Positions 36,301 to 47,801 of a DNA stretch of 64,000 nucleotides are shown piece after piece. The stretch covers positions 1,364,001 to 1,428,000 of the forward strand of contig JARKIF010000013.1 of the NCBI GenBank assembly GCA_029378245.1, written 5' to 3'. The notes below the pieces were generated by a model, which was not told where the DNA came from, searched no databases, and saw nothing but the letters and a program-made list of their open reading frames with translations. The stretch comes from Roridomyces roridus. Lineage: Eukaryota; Basidiomycota; Agaricomycetes; Agaricales; Mycenaceae. The number at the start of each line of letters is the position of its first letter. Position 1 is the first letter of the stretch. The translations under genes and the position numbers were made by a program.

Positions 36301-36528
36301 AAGGACCCACGAAACGGCGCAATTCGGCCATCTCGTGTCAGACCCATTTTGGACCCGCGTTTCAAATTGTCATTACGCGCTACCGGAGACTTCAAGGAGA
36401 TTTGATTACAGGAACCACGACATGGTGAGCAAACAAATCTCCCTCTCTTCTTCGATTTTTTCTCTCTTTTTTCTCTCTTTTGCAACTTGATTAATTCTGC
36501 TTCTCCACAGACATACGACATGAGCCAG
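33301..36528. repeat. Tandem array, four units of 807 bp
   Basis: Four head-to-tail copies starting at 33301, 34108, 34915 and 35722, exactly 807 bp apart, ending at 36528. ORF translations covering much of the unit are identical in all four, so the copies are identical or nearly so. Each unit holds a 16-bp perfect palindrome (ggtccatatatggacc; first at 33334-33349). Each also holds a pyrimidine tract (tctctcttttttctctcttt) and an intron-like stretch from GTGAGC to a TTCTCCACAG acceptor (last copy 36425-36510). The short ORFs inside (71-82 codons) have no recognisable family and are probably not genes. The array ends 46 bp before the ATG of the next gene. Confidence 0.97.
36425..36510 (+). 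promoter_or_regulatory. Putative 5' leader intron of the downstream gene
   Basis: GTGAGC donor, pyrimidine tract, ttgattaat branch-like site and TTCTCCACAG acceptor in the last repeat unit, 64 bp before the ATG at 36575. It fits a 5'-UTR intron of the membrane gene. The same 86-nt segment occurs in each of the three upstream units. Inference; no transcript evidence. Confidence 0.45.
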
Positions 36529-36574
36529 AGGCCCGACATAGGCCACATCAAGATATCAGCCCGTCTTCTCTCCC

Positions 36575-38241
36575 ATGGCCACCATGTCCTCCGCGCGCCG
36601 GCGTGGTGTGCTCGTCCTCGCCATGGTATGGCTTGCCGCCGCCGATAATCTCGACTGCACCGGTACTGGTATGAGCTGGTACATCGATATGGTGGGAGAG
36701 ACGCCCTGCGTGACCTACCAAAAGCTACGCCGAATCTGCAACGCCGAATGTGTGTATCCTCGTCTCCTCCTTGCGATTCGGTTGACATTCATCGTGGTCG
36801 TAGTCGCCGTGGGGACAATGAAAGTCGAGACCCCACCGGATTACTGTACCGACCAAGTCTGTGCGTGCTATAGCTACTCTCAGGTCCCTGCTTTCCTCCG
36901 TACTGAGGACGCAATCAGCCGACTGCTGCTGCAACAGCGTCTCTTTCGCACTCAGCATGCTCTGTCTCAAGTACGTGCTCGTATCTGCTTTCCGCTTTCC
37001 GGAATCGTCCGGCTCACTACCTTGCAGCTGCCAACAAAATATCTCGACAGGCAACGGAATCGACGCCGGCGACGGCGCATACCAACTCTACCTCAACGGC
37101 TCCACCCCATCGCACTGCTACAACCCCGTCTTCCGTGGACTCCCTACAAACATTCAAACCGCTGTATGCAATGAGAAGATCAAGATTAACGATAATATCT
37201 ATAGCAGGGATGCCTGGAGCAGCGGGGCCTGGTATTAGTAAGTTGTCGCTGATCCGACTCGCTGTACCACTTGCGGCGTTGCACCCTCCTCTGCCTCGCC
37301 TCCCCTCTGAGGAATGACTAATACACGTCTTCCAGTGTATTCAGCCGTGACAACATGGTCGAGAATAATGCCGTTAACAACAACAATTCGTTCACCAAAT
37401 GTGCGAGTACAACTGTTAATGCGAGTAGCAGTGCTAGTGGGTACGTTCTTCTCTCTATTCGGCGGACGAAAGCCGCCCAATCACAGTCACTGCAACTAAC
37501 ACCCGATCCACAGATCCTCCTCTACCCTTGCAACTCTGTCCCCTTCTGGAACATCCCAACCATCATCGACTTCTTCGGCAGGAACCAGTTCCTCATCTTC
37601 AACCCTGTCCAAGGGGGCGATTGCCGGTATCGCGATTGGTGCGCTGGTCGGGCTGGTCGGGCTTGTGGGTTTTGGCTCAACTTGGTTCGTTAAGAAGACT
37701 CGGAGGCGGAGAAGGTGAGTATTTATTCTATTTTTCTCTGCTTTCTGAAGAAACAATTGTAAACCATTCCTCCAGTTTGATAGCACGAGGTGCGTCTAGC
37801 CCTGGGCCCGATATTCTTGGGCTTCGACAGCGGCACTCATCGCGCTCCATACTATGTACTTGCTAACCAGACTACGTAGGCTACACCTACATATCTCCTC
37901 CGTCTGAGGCCGAAGCCGATAGGGTGACCCATCCTTCCTCCTCTGCCTACCTTGACGGCGCCGGATATACCGGCAAGAGCTGGAGGGACGCTGGATTTTC
38001 AGCTGTTGGCGGCAGAGAAGCGGGCCCGTTGCCAATGAAGCACCGTGGAGGGCCCGAGAATGAGGCGGTGGCTTTGCATCCCGCTGAGGAGACACGTGTG
38101 CTGCCGGGAGAGCCGTTTTTGGAGGAAGTTGACCGTGAGCTGTGGCAGATGGTGGGTGAGCGTCACACGGATGCGGGTCCAGTTGGGCGGAGTGGGAGCG
38201 GGCGGCTGCCTCCTGCGTATAGGGAGCTGATAGAACAATAG
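36575..38241 (+). CDS. Cys-rich single-pass membrane protein (intact copy)
   Basis: Cell-surface-type protein of 391 residues, a design common in agaricomycetes with no known function. Exons 36575-36749, 36804-36860, 36919-36970, 37028-37237, 37336-37440, 37514-37714, 37776-37789 (14 nt), 37880-38241. Order: signal-peptide-like helix (GVLVLAMVWLAAADN), Cys-rich ectodomain (CTGTGMSWYIDMVGETPC, DCCCNSVSFALSMLCLNCQQ, AVCNEKIKINDNIYS), Ser/Thr-rich stalk, helix (IAGIAIGALVGLVGLVGFGS), basic stop-transfer (KKTRRRR), and a cytosolic tail ending SGRLPPAYRELIEQ with a PPAY motif. About eight Cys are shared with the broken inverted copy. The upstream sequence is the 807-bp array. Confidence 0.85.
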
Positions 38242-38602
38242 GGGTTTCTTTTTGCTTTCTCTTATCTGCTTGCTTTGTGGCCCCTTCCTTTGGTCATTTG
38301 ATTTGCTGGTTGCTCTTCTGCTTTCAACCGCGCGTACATAATATTCATTTGACTCCCATAGGTGACGCTTGCGACTCTCATTCTATGGACTACCAATGCA
38401 TACTAATCCAGTTGCAACCTCCAAGACTTGAACAGTTGATCTGCGGTCGGATTGATGAGTGTAGTGGCCATCACTCGGCAGGCGCGTAAACAAGCATCAA
38501 CATCGTCCTAATAAAAGGCGCGTTTATCGACTGATCTCTCTTGGACCTGAACCACCACCATCGAAACCTCTCTGAAATCTTTCACCCCCATTATCTAACA
38601 CA
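38242..38602. other. Histone H4 upstream region
   Basis: 361 bp. It should contain the H4 promoter. An AT-rich TAATAAAA at 38508-38515, about 95 bp before the ATG, is a possible TATA-like element. Nothing else identified. Confidence 0.4.
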
Positions 38603-39087
<485 letters not shown>

Positions 39088-39816
39088 TGGCAAATGGGGC
39101 AGCGGGGGTGGGTGGGTCATCCGATTTCATAGCCCGCTGGTCCTAGACCCTGACTCGGTTTCCCGCGCACAGACCATCCACCCACTGTCGGCAGGGTGAT
39201 ATACACTCTCGCCCTTCCACCTCAAGTCTTGTTTCGTGTATATAAAAGTCGAGCGATCCTGTATTGTGTATTGCATAAATATATGTCGTGCAGTCGTTCA
39301 TCTGTGAGCTGGGTTTGTGGGAGGCCCTGGATTTTGCTGCCACTGTACACACCGGAGCCGCAGCATGCTCCTCTATGACTCGGGCTGAGGGCTTGTCGTC
39401 ACGTTGTGCCCTTCAAGACTTAGCACCAAGCTGTGCGTTCTCTGAGTGCGGGGTCGTTCTTGTGATTCCCAGACTGGACACTTTCCCTTCTCAGCACTAA
39501 CTGGCAACGCCACACGTTAACGATCAGCCACAGTTTCTCAATACACTGGGAGATGTATCCCGCCTCCCTGCTTCGCCGCAGCTTCGGAGTGCATCGTGCG
39601 TTCCTTGCAATAAATGGTTTACAAAAATCGATTCGGGAGGCAGACGCGGCTTTACACACTGACCAGTACCATCTCAATTCTAATGCCACCAGAAAATTGT
39701 GGTCCTTCACGGATTCCAAGATGGAACCCTGGAAGCCCCTAAGATCGTATGTTTCGGCCGAAAGGCATCGCTTAGCGATCCGACGATCAACACATCATTT
39801 TCTGCAGACAACGCCC
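39088..39816. other. Intergenic region
   Basis: 729 bp between H4 and MYND gene 1. The frame of the MYND exon is open upstream to 39553, but homology with the other MYND copies starts at 39817. Nothing else seen. Confidence 0.4.
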
Positions 39817-40741
39817 ATGTCGCACATCCAATTCTACCGGCTCACGCACCCTGACGCCAAGAAGGACTTGAAGAACAAAGGGCCCACAAAGACAGAGATC
39901 CGTGAAACGGCTCGGATTCTACAACAGGTTTGCTCATCCTGCGGTGAGACGCCGTCGTCTGGAGAGCAACTCAAGATGTGTTCGGGAGTACGTCTGCGTT
40001 GCTTGCTTTAGCGTGTTTCTGAAGCCGTTTTGCGTCAAGTGCCGTACCACCCAATATTGCTCCAAGAAGGTCAGTTGCCGTGGAACCCAATAGCTTTTTC
40101 CTGACGTTTTTTCGCAGTGCCAAGCCTCAGATTGGTCGGTTTCCCTTGCTCTCGCTGGCAGAAGTGCCCTCATTTCCGATAGGCCTTCTCACAAACCGAC
40201 CTGTGGAGGCACATCTCCCAACGACATCACACTGAAGCTCGGCAAGAAGCTCATGGCGAACGATTACCTCATGTTCTACCTCAAGGTTTACTCCGTCATC
40301 GCTCTAGACCTCCTCACCGTGCCCGAAACCGCTTTCGAGACGTGCCTCGTAATCAAACTCGCCACCAAGGACGCCGATCCCTTTGCAGCTGTACAGGCGA
40401 TGCTCAGGGATGAGACGCGTGGGGGCCCCGGGTTGCCCATCATGCTCCAGATTGCCAACATCGAGAAACGACCGCTCGTCCTCCAGACGACGCACGCTAT
40501 GCGCACTTCGTACGAGTCTGCGCGCAAAAACCTGGCTGATGCGGGGTGGGGTGATTGGCCCGTCGTGATGCTCGTGTTCACGGGTGACGGGACGAATTGT
40601 TTGGGGTATCCCTGCCCGATTGATCCAGAGGCGATGAAAAATGGTCGGGAGCGCCCGCCGCTCAAGATTAAGACTGCCCTTCTGGGTGAAAGGGATATTC
40701 CTGTGACCGAGGAGACTATCGTCGAGTGCGACATGACTTGA
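39817..40741 (+). CDS. MYND zinc-finger protein, copy 1
   Basis: Small protein of 263 residues with a MYND-type zinc finger (a protein-interaction module that binds two zinc ions) followed by a conserved 170-residue domain of unknown function. Exons 39817-39987, 40025-40069, 40118-40134 (17 nt), 40183-40741. Zinc ligands: CSSC, then CVKC and YCSKKC, then HKPTC after the SDW. The tail starts LKLGKKLMANDYLMFYLKVY and contains VVMLVFTGDGTNCLGYPC. No SET domain, so not a histone methyltransferase of the SMYD type. Three related copies lie at 54-58 kb on the minus strand. In this copy the second half of the finger has an extra PF before CVKC. Confidence 0.8.
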
Positions 40742-41068
40742 TTTTCTTCTGCTGTTACGCTGACGGTGTTACCCAGACAATTGAACAACCATATTTACAT
40801 GGACAAGGGAAACAAATACCTTTTGCACTCGGTGAGCGCTGTCTATCCTACCTTTAGGGTGAACTTCTAACCAAATGGCTCAGAAATCCAAGTGAAGTCC
40901 CACATAACGTAGTCATGTAGTCGAAATTAGACTGTGACGCACATCCTCTCACCGACGTTCCTTCGGACCGCCGCACTCTCTCAACCTCGGGCCGCATCGT
41001 CTTGTGATCTTCCTCGAAGTCGTCTTTAAATGCGTCCGCTCTTCGTTCACCGACCTTGATTTCTCACT
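40742..41068. other. Intergenic spacer
   Basis: 327 bp between the MYND gene and the esterase, same strand. Nothing recognised. Confidence 0.4.
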
Positions 41069-43232
41069 ATGCTCCTTCTTCTCCTCGTTTCGATTTCCGC
41101 TGCTACAGCCCAACGACTGACCTCTCCCCTGGGTCCTGTCGTTGATCTGGGCTACGCTGCCTACGCAGGGAACACCACCTCGCCCACGGGCATCGCTGAC
41201 GGGCCTGTCGCGTTCTACGGAAACATCCGTTACGCCCAGCCTCCTCTCGGGGATCTTCGATTCCGTGCGCCCGCTCTGTTGGATGAGACAACAAGCACGA
41301 CGCAGGTGCTGGATGCGAGGGATTGGGGGCCGCCGTGTATTCAACATCCCGCTGTTGTGGGGATTGGGTCTGAAGGTGCGTGAGGAGGGAGAAGGAGACG
41401 ACGGCTGACCATGAGCGGTTAGACTGCTTGACGTTGAATGTCTGGAAACCGACGAATGCTTCGGCGGGGGATAAGTTGCCTGTCGCAGTGTACATTCACG
41501 TATGTGCTTCTCGCCTCAGACGTATGATTAATCTCACACTGAATCCTAGGGAGGTGGTTTCTTCGCAGGCGTACGTCTTTGCCCCTATCCACACATCCAG
41601 AGCTTGACACGCCCATTAGGCACCGCAAGGATTCCCGATGTACGATTGGGTTGCACAACACCCCGGCGGGATCATAGGCGTCTCCATCACCTACCGACTG
41701 AACCTCCTCGGCTTCCTCGGCGGGCCCGTCGTCGCAGCTGACGGCGACCTCAACGCGGGGCTTCTCGATCAGCGTGCGGGCCTCGAGTGGGTGCAGCGAC
41801 ACATTTCGGAATTCGGTGGCGATCCGGAGAATGTGGCGATCTATGGGGAGAGTGCGGGCGGTGCGGCTGTGGTTATGCAGGTCGTGGCGTATGCAGGGAA
41901 GAAGACAGTCCCTTTCAAGCGCGCTACGGCGCAGTCGATTGGGTTTGGGCCTACCAGCACGGCTGAGCAGACTGATGCTTTCTTTGGTGAGTTGCGTGTT
42001 TTCATGACTGAAATAGGTTCTGAATGTATGCTACAGAAAGCGCGGCTGGGATCATCGGTTGCCCTGCATCGGGAAGCGATGCGATGCCTTGTCTGCGGAA
42101 CGCCTCTGTGGGTACGCTCAGCCATTTTTTCCTCCGTCTCACATTCAAATTCAATATCTCTCCTCAGGGGCAATCGTCAGCGCAATCAACCGCATCACAA
42201 ACGGCGCGTTCTCCCCCGTCATCGAAGGACCTACCGGTTTTCTCCCGGACCTCCCCTCGCGCCTCATCGCCAACGGGAACTTTAGCAACGTCGAATTTAC
42301 TGGCGGGCATTGTACCGGGGATGGGAATACGTTTGCGGGTGGGTCGCCTGCTGCGTTTCAGACGGACGAGGATATAAGGACCATTGTGTTTAGTCGATGG
42401 CCGGGGGTGGTGAGTTTCATCCATTCATTTTTTTATCATGGTGCGCATTTGACTTGGTTTAGTCCAATACGACAATCGGCCAGGCTTTGGTCATCTACCC
42501 GGAGCCCAATGCCACGGGCAGTCCGTTTACGACGCAGTATGAGCGTGCGACTGCTATGGCTGGAGACATTATCTTCACCTGCATGTATGTGTGCATTCCT
42601 ATTGCGGAAAATTCTAACATCTTTTCGTCCAGGGATTGGTTCCTCGCGGACAAACTCACCTCGAGGAGTGTCGAGAACGTTTTTGCGTTCAGGTACGCGG
42701 GTAGAATTTGAATCTCGTCTCGATTACTCACTCAATATGCAAAGTTGGAATGCACCTGACACTGTCTTGTTCAATGCACAACCTTTCCTCGGTGCCATGC
42801 ATACGTCGGACTTGTATTATCTTTTCGATGGCACCAAGTAAGTGAAGGACTGATATCACAGCAGTTTCTGAATGTAGCCACAGTACGTTCAACAACGCCG
42901 GGAACACGTTCACGCCTTTCAACACGGTCGGCTACCCTGTAGAATTTTGACCTGACCCTGATCATATCTTTCAGAGCGAAGCCACCCTTTCAAAAGAAGC
43001 CATCGCATACTGGACCTCGTTTGGTGCAACAGGTGACCCGTCCGTGGACAAAGAAGAGACGTCCCCCGCATGGGAGTCGTTCGCTGGGCCGGGTGGGACG
43101 CGCAGGCATATGGTGCTCACGCGCGGTGGGAATATGGCCACTAATTCGACTATGGGCAATTTCACCACGGAACAGATTCAGCGGTGTCAGTTCTGGATGA
43201 GTGCGAATGTGACTGCCGAGACGAGGATCTAG
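41069..43232 (+). CDS. Secreted carboxylesterase/lipase type B
   Basis: Alpha/beta hydrolase of the carboxylesterase B family (fungal lipases, cholinesterase-like), hydrolysing ester bonds. Exons 41069-41375, 41423-41499, 41550-41570 (21 nt), 41620-41986, 42037-42111, 42168-42409, 42463-42584, 42633-42692, 42745-42837, 42878-42926, 42975-43232; 556 residues. Signal peptide MLLLLLVSISAATAQ, so probably secreted. Oxyanion loop GGGFFAG is split across an intron. Nucleophile Ser in GESAGG. Catalytic His in GAMHTSDLYY. The acidic member lies in the central part but was not pinned down. Many NxS/T sites fit a glycoprotein. Confidence 0.9.
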
Positions 43233-43361
43233 TACTTTGTATTCTTTTGTGCTGCCGTTTTGAAAATTCAAACTACTGAGGCAAGGAGTGTGGTCCAAAA
43301 TGGATTCTGCATAAATCATAGGGAACATATAGGTATAGATTCATCTCTGACTCCCCACCAT

Positions 43362-43832
43362 TCACTCCTCGTCCGTTTTCTCCAACCGTCTCCACCGAAT
43401 CGTGTCCCCCTCCACCGTAGCATTCCGCTCGTTCAAAAACCCATGCTTCTTGAAGGCGTGGAAAATAGAAGTTTCGTCAGTGAGGACGAGACTGAGCTCC
43501 GACTGTAGGCGTCTGCCAGTCGTGCCCTCCTCGGGCACAGGCGATGCCGGTGCTGTCGGTATCAACACTTCCTCCCATTCGAATTGTGACTCCGACTCCG
43601 AAATGTTGGTTTCCAGGCCCGACGCCCCTTCCACGCCGCGGATCGACTTGAGGCGCTGGCGCTTAATGAGCGTGCGCACCCTCGCCTCGACGTTCGGCTG
43701 CTTTTTCAACTTGAGCTTCCGAATCCAAGGCCGAACGAGCCCTCGACGCGCGCGCGAGGAACGGCGTGCGGGGTTGCGGAGGGCTTGTTTCAAGTTCTTG
43801 CGGCGAGGCTGGACTTTGGGGGTAGAGGGCAT
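43362..43832 (-). CDS. Small basic protein of unknown function
   Basis: Intronless ORF of 156 codons, unusual here. The N-terminal third is very basic (RRKNLKQALRNPARRSSRAR, IRKLKLKKQPNVEARVRTLI), which could be a nuclear or nucleolar signal. The C-terminal part has an acidic stretch (SESESQFEWEEVL) and ends RWRRLEKTDEE. No family recognised. It is called a gene because of its length, its composition and its placement between two genes. A chance ORF cannot be excluded. Confidence 0.5.
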   Translation of the reverse strand: MPSTPKVQPRRKNLKQALRNPARRSSRARRGLVRPWIRKLKLKKQPNVEARVRTLIKRQRLKSIRGVEGASGLETNISESESQFEWEEVLIPTAPASPVPEEGTTGRRLQSELSLVLTDETSIFHAFKKHGFLNERNATVEGDTIRWRRLEKTDEE

Positions 43833-44268
43833 GCTGTTGGATGGCTGTGATTGTGGCTGGTGTGTCTGTTTGTGGGGGGCGGAGAATTGGTTGAGGGGCA
43901 GCGGGCTTTTTTATACGATTCCAACGCTTTGATCTTGGGCCGTTGCTTGGGCCCAGCGGGTCCGTTGGTTTAGCTTTGACCATCGACGGTCAATGCAAGG
44001 GCGATTGCTGCGCAGCTCCAGTTGGACTGGGCCGGCGGTCGTCAAAGCGTTGAAGACAATTAAAGCGCCATGTGCTCATCGATCATATTATGATTCAAGC
44101 CGGCCATGCGGCATTTTGAACACACATCACTTGTACTTTCTGCCCTGCTTCAATATCATCGAAAAAAGCAGCTAAGTACATAGCATCCAAAAAACTCCCC
44201 ACCTAATAGCCACTCCCCGAATCGAACGGGCCAACTCCGACGGAACAATCAATGTGGCAGTGCACCTG
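43833..44268. other. Intergenic spacer with a tRNA-like motif
   Basis: 436 bp. At 44212-44235 the minus strand has GCCCG-TTCGATT-CGGGG followed by AGTGGCT, and about 30 nt upstream GCCAC could pair with the latter. It looks like a truncated tRNA, similar to the 12-13 kb motifs. The site lies just before the permease ATG. Confidence 0.35.
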
Positions 44269-46407
44269 ATGTCTACCAGACGCGTCTCCTCAGACGAAGA
44301 GACTTCACGCTTGCTGGACGGACAATCCACTCAAGTGTACTCGGCTGCCGACAATGTCACTGCTATAGACTCATCGAACGACGATGGTACCCGCAATAAG
44401 CACTCTCTTGGCCCAGTCTGACTGGACCATTTTAGGGACGTTTGGAGAGTCCTTCGACAATGTACCGCGTTCCAAGAGGCAGCTAGGTAGGTCGGGAACT
44501 CCTTCTTTTCTGAGGTTCAACTCTTTGTAGGACTTACCAGCGCCGTGTTTCTGGTTTTCAATCGTGTCATCGGGACTGGGTGAGTGGTGAAATTGACTTG
44601 ATAAGGTGGTCCTCATCTCTGTTCAGAATCTATGCTACCCCCAGCGTGATTTTACGGACCTCGGGCAGCGTTGGAGTTGCGCTCCTCATGTGGGTTCTCG
44701 GTGCTCTCCTCGCAGGAGCAGGTACGGCGGTGTATGTCGAATTGGGAACAGCGAGTCATTTTTTCTTGCCGAATGAGGCAGCGAATCTTGAATTTTCGTA
44801 GGGACTTCCAAGGAATGGGGGCGAGAAGAATTACCTCGAGTTCATCTTCAGACGCCCCCGTTTCCTGGTTAGCTGCGCATTCGTCGCATATACTCTTATC
44901 ATCTTACGTTTTGCCTTATCGCCCGCCGCGTCCTGACTCACCGCCTCCCAGGGCACCGCCGCCGCCAATAGCATCGTCTTTGGCGAATGTGAGTACCCGC
45001 TCGACCTCTCATGATCTACATCGTTAACCCACCCCAGACGTCCTCCACGCCCTCTCCATCCCACCAACTCCACTCTCCTCTCGTCTCATTGCCCTCCTCG
45101 TCCTAACCTTCTGCCTCCTCATACACGGAACAACCCCAACGCTCGGAATCCGACTCCAGAACACCCTAGGCGTGTTCAAACTCTTCATCCTCGCAGCCAT
45201 CTCCCTCCTCGGGCTCCTCTCCCTGTTCGACGTCCCTGGATTCAGCGTCCGCCCGCCTTATGAGGTGCCCCGGAACTTTGATTCCTGGACCCACATCTGG
45301 GAGGGCAGCGGTACCGGTGTAAATGGATTCGTGACGAGCTTATACGCAGTGATATGGTCGTTTATCGGGTACGCCAACGCCAACTATGCGTTGTCCGAGG
45401 TGCGCGACCCGGTGAGGACGATCAAGCGTGCAGCGCCGCTTGCGATGATGGCGGTTACTGTCTTGTATTTGCTCGTCAATGTGGCGTACTTTGCTGTGGT
45501 GTCCAAGAGGGATGTGGTGGAGAGCAGGCGGATCGTAGCGTGCGTCCTCTAGGCTTTTCTGTTGTTAGCTGACCTGATCGTTGTATGCAGGGCTCTGTTT
45601 TTCCGGAACCTATTCGGTCCTGCGACGGAGCGGGTGGGTGGCACTGGCGCAGACGTCCGACTAGCTGACTGGTATGACAGGCTCTAAGCGTCGTCATCGC
45701 GCTCTCAACTCTCGGGAACCTCCTCACCGGGCAATTTGCCCAGGGGCGAGGTGCGTTCTCACGCTTGCCCCCAGGCACATCTCATATCTTTCCTACCCAG
45801 TGATCCAAGAACTCGGCCGCGAAGGCATCCTCCCATACTCCTTCTTCTTCGCCTCAAACAAACCCTTTGGTGCGCCTCTAGCGGGATTGTTCACGCAGTT
45901 CCTCGTATCATGCGTATTCGTATTGGGTCCCCCGCCTGGGGACGCGTATCTCTTCATGATCAGCACATCGTCATACTCCCTCGCACTAATCAACACCCTC
46001 GTTTCCGTCGGCCTCCTCCTCCTCTACACCCCACTCCCGGCATTCAAATCCCTTAATTGGGCACCACCATACCGCGCACCGAAATTCATTATCGTGTTAT
46101 TCATGCTCTCGAATGTGTTTTTGCTCGTTGTACCGCTGGTACCGCCCAAAGAGGGGAGGAGGGTGTATGAGAGGTTGCCGTATTGGGTGCGTGATTCCAT
46201 GATTTTCTTTCAAGATGCTGAGGAGGCCTTCAGCTCCACCCCGCGGTGGCCCTCTCAGTATCGCTCATCGGCATCGCGTATTGGTACATCTGGAGCGTGT
46301 ATCTACCTCGCAAGCAAGGGTATAAGTTAAAGAGGGAGTGGGCGCGTGGCGAGGATGGGGTGTCGAGGTGGGTGTTTCGGAGAGAGCCAAAGGTCGTGGA
46401 CGATTAG
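44269..46407 (+). CDS. Amino-acid permease (APC superfamily, Mup1/LAT-like)
   Basis: Plasma-membrane amino-acid transporter, most like fungal high-affinity methionine permeases. Exons 44269-44386, 44531-44579, 44627-44750, 44802-about 44910, 44952-44988, 45038-45539, 45591-45633, 45681-45750, 45801-46186, 46234-46407. TM1 has FNRVIGTGIYATPSV, the APC substrate loop. Then LPRNGGEKNYLEFIFRRP, IWSFIGYANANYALSEV, QELGREGILPYS, and C-terminal helices. Intron 3 appears to use a GC donor (44751). The junction of exons 4 and 5 cannot be made in frame with a GT donor: the only nearby GT (44908) gives the wrong phase. So there is a one-base error, a non-canonical site, or damage in TM4. Confidence 0.82.
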
Positions 46408-46605
46408 ATTTAGATTCCAATTCTTTTCTGAGGTATCAGAACATCAATTCCAGCCTTGAGAAATCTCCGAACTTGACAGATGGTAGACGCCACATCATGT
46501 GGTCCGTGCGCAGTTCCGAACTCCGACAGATCACATCCGATCTGCTTTAAAGAATCCATCCATCCATCGATCATCTCACATCCCTCTTTCTCTCCCTCCT
46601 CCACC

Positions 46606-47312
46606 ATGGCTGACAGTACCGCCAACGTCTACGTGAGTCCCATCCCCGCCCATCGCTCGCTTTTCCCGCCGTCTAACGAGCTCTGCGACCCCCAGTTCGA
46701 CATCTCGATCAACGACCAGCCCGCGGGCCGCATCGTCTTCAAGCTCTACGACGACGTCGTCCCCAAAACCACCACCAACTTCCGCCGTCTGTGCCAGGGT
46801 CTCGATGTGAACGGCCAGCCCAGCAAGAACACTTACGCCGGCTCCATCTTCCACCGTGTCATCCCCTCGTTCATGCTCCAGGGCGGTGACTTTACCCGCC
46901 ACAACGGGACTGGCGGTGTTTCGATCTACGGTGAAAAGTTCGCTGGTGCGTCTCCTCGTCTTGTTTTCCCCTCAGGATGTGGATTGTGGAGCGCTGACGC
47001 CATCCATCAGACGAGAACTTCAAAATCAAGCACACCAAGCCCGGTCTCCTCTCCATGGCCAACGCCGGCAAGAACACCAACGGCTCCCAGTTCTTCGTCA
47101 CCACCGTCGTCACCGACTGGCTCGACGGCAAGCACGTCGTCTTTGGTGCGTCTCCATATATCCGGTCCCGTTTCTCGGCGCTGACAAACACACCCCTTCC
47201 AGGTGAGGTTGTCGAGAACTACGAGCTCGTCAAGGAGATCGAGAAGCTCGGCACCAGCCCCGCGGGCAAGACGACCAAGACCATCAAGATCACCGCATCT
47301 GGCACGGTCTAA
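46606..47312 (+). CDS. Cyclophilin-type peptidyl-prolyl isomerase
   Basis: Cytosolic cyclophilin A-type enzyme that speeds cis-trans isomerisation of prolyl bonds and would bind cyclosporin A. Exons 46606-46632, 46696-46945, 47011-47145, 47203-47312; 173 residues. Active-site sequence is complete: [15 protein letters not shown] (catalytic Arg, Phe, Gln), [19 protein letters not shown], and [12 protein letters not shown] with the cyclosporin-contacting Trp and His. No signal peptide or targeting extension. Start context ccaccATGG is optimal. Confidence 0.96.
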
Positions 47313-47801
47313 ATCGCGCCATCGTGTGGCTGTGTGGGCGCTCCGGCCTCTGCACGCATACTTTGAAGGGACGGCGGACTTGAATGGAATTGAAGTAAAT
47401 CGAAAACTGTAGTTGTTATATTCGCTATTTGAATCCAACGGTGTATTCTGGTATCTCGACAGAGGATCTGAGGAGACTAGGAGGAGGAACGTGTGTCCGG
47501 ACTCCATGGGCGCCCACGATCAGATTACTGCAACGCCGCCGCAGATGGACTCGGACTGCCGCACTTGGCGGCGCTCAATTAGCATGTGCCGCAATATTTA
47601 CATAACTGGTGCGAGGCCGTCGTCGCAAAATCTACGTCGGCATCCGCAAATGGCAAAATCAGTCCTCGGGCCTTATTATGGGAAACAGTCAAAATGGTTT
47701 TTTTTGGCTCGTACAGCATCTCAAGATTCAAGAAGGTCCGGTCGACATATTTCGGTCGACATATTTACAGTAAGTAACAGAGAAAGGAAAAAGAATTCGA
47801 A
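47313..47801. other. Intergenic region
   Basis: 489 bp between convergent genes. Nothing seen beyond probable 3' UTRs. A ggtcgacatatttc direct repeat lies at 47740-47765. Confidence 0.4.

Noticed and set aside
33317..36331. 71-, 79-, 80- and 82-codon ORFs repeated in every 807-bp unit
   Set aside because: Their recurrence only reflects DNA repetition. They have no recognisable domains, and the one intron-like segment fits a leader better than a coding exon. Ribosome profiling could overturn this.
33301..36528. Possible CRISPR or rDNA-spacer-like array
   Set aside because: The 807-bp head-to-tail units have no spacers, no cas genes and no rRNA sequence, and the genome is fungal.
39817..40741. 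MYND gene as a SMYD-type histone methyltransferase acting on the nearby H4
   Set aside because: No SET domain or cofactor motif in the remaining 170 residues. Only the zinc finger is shared.
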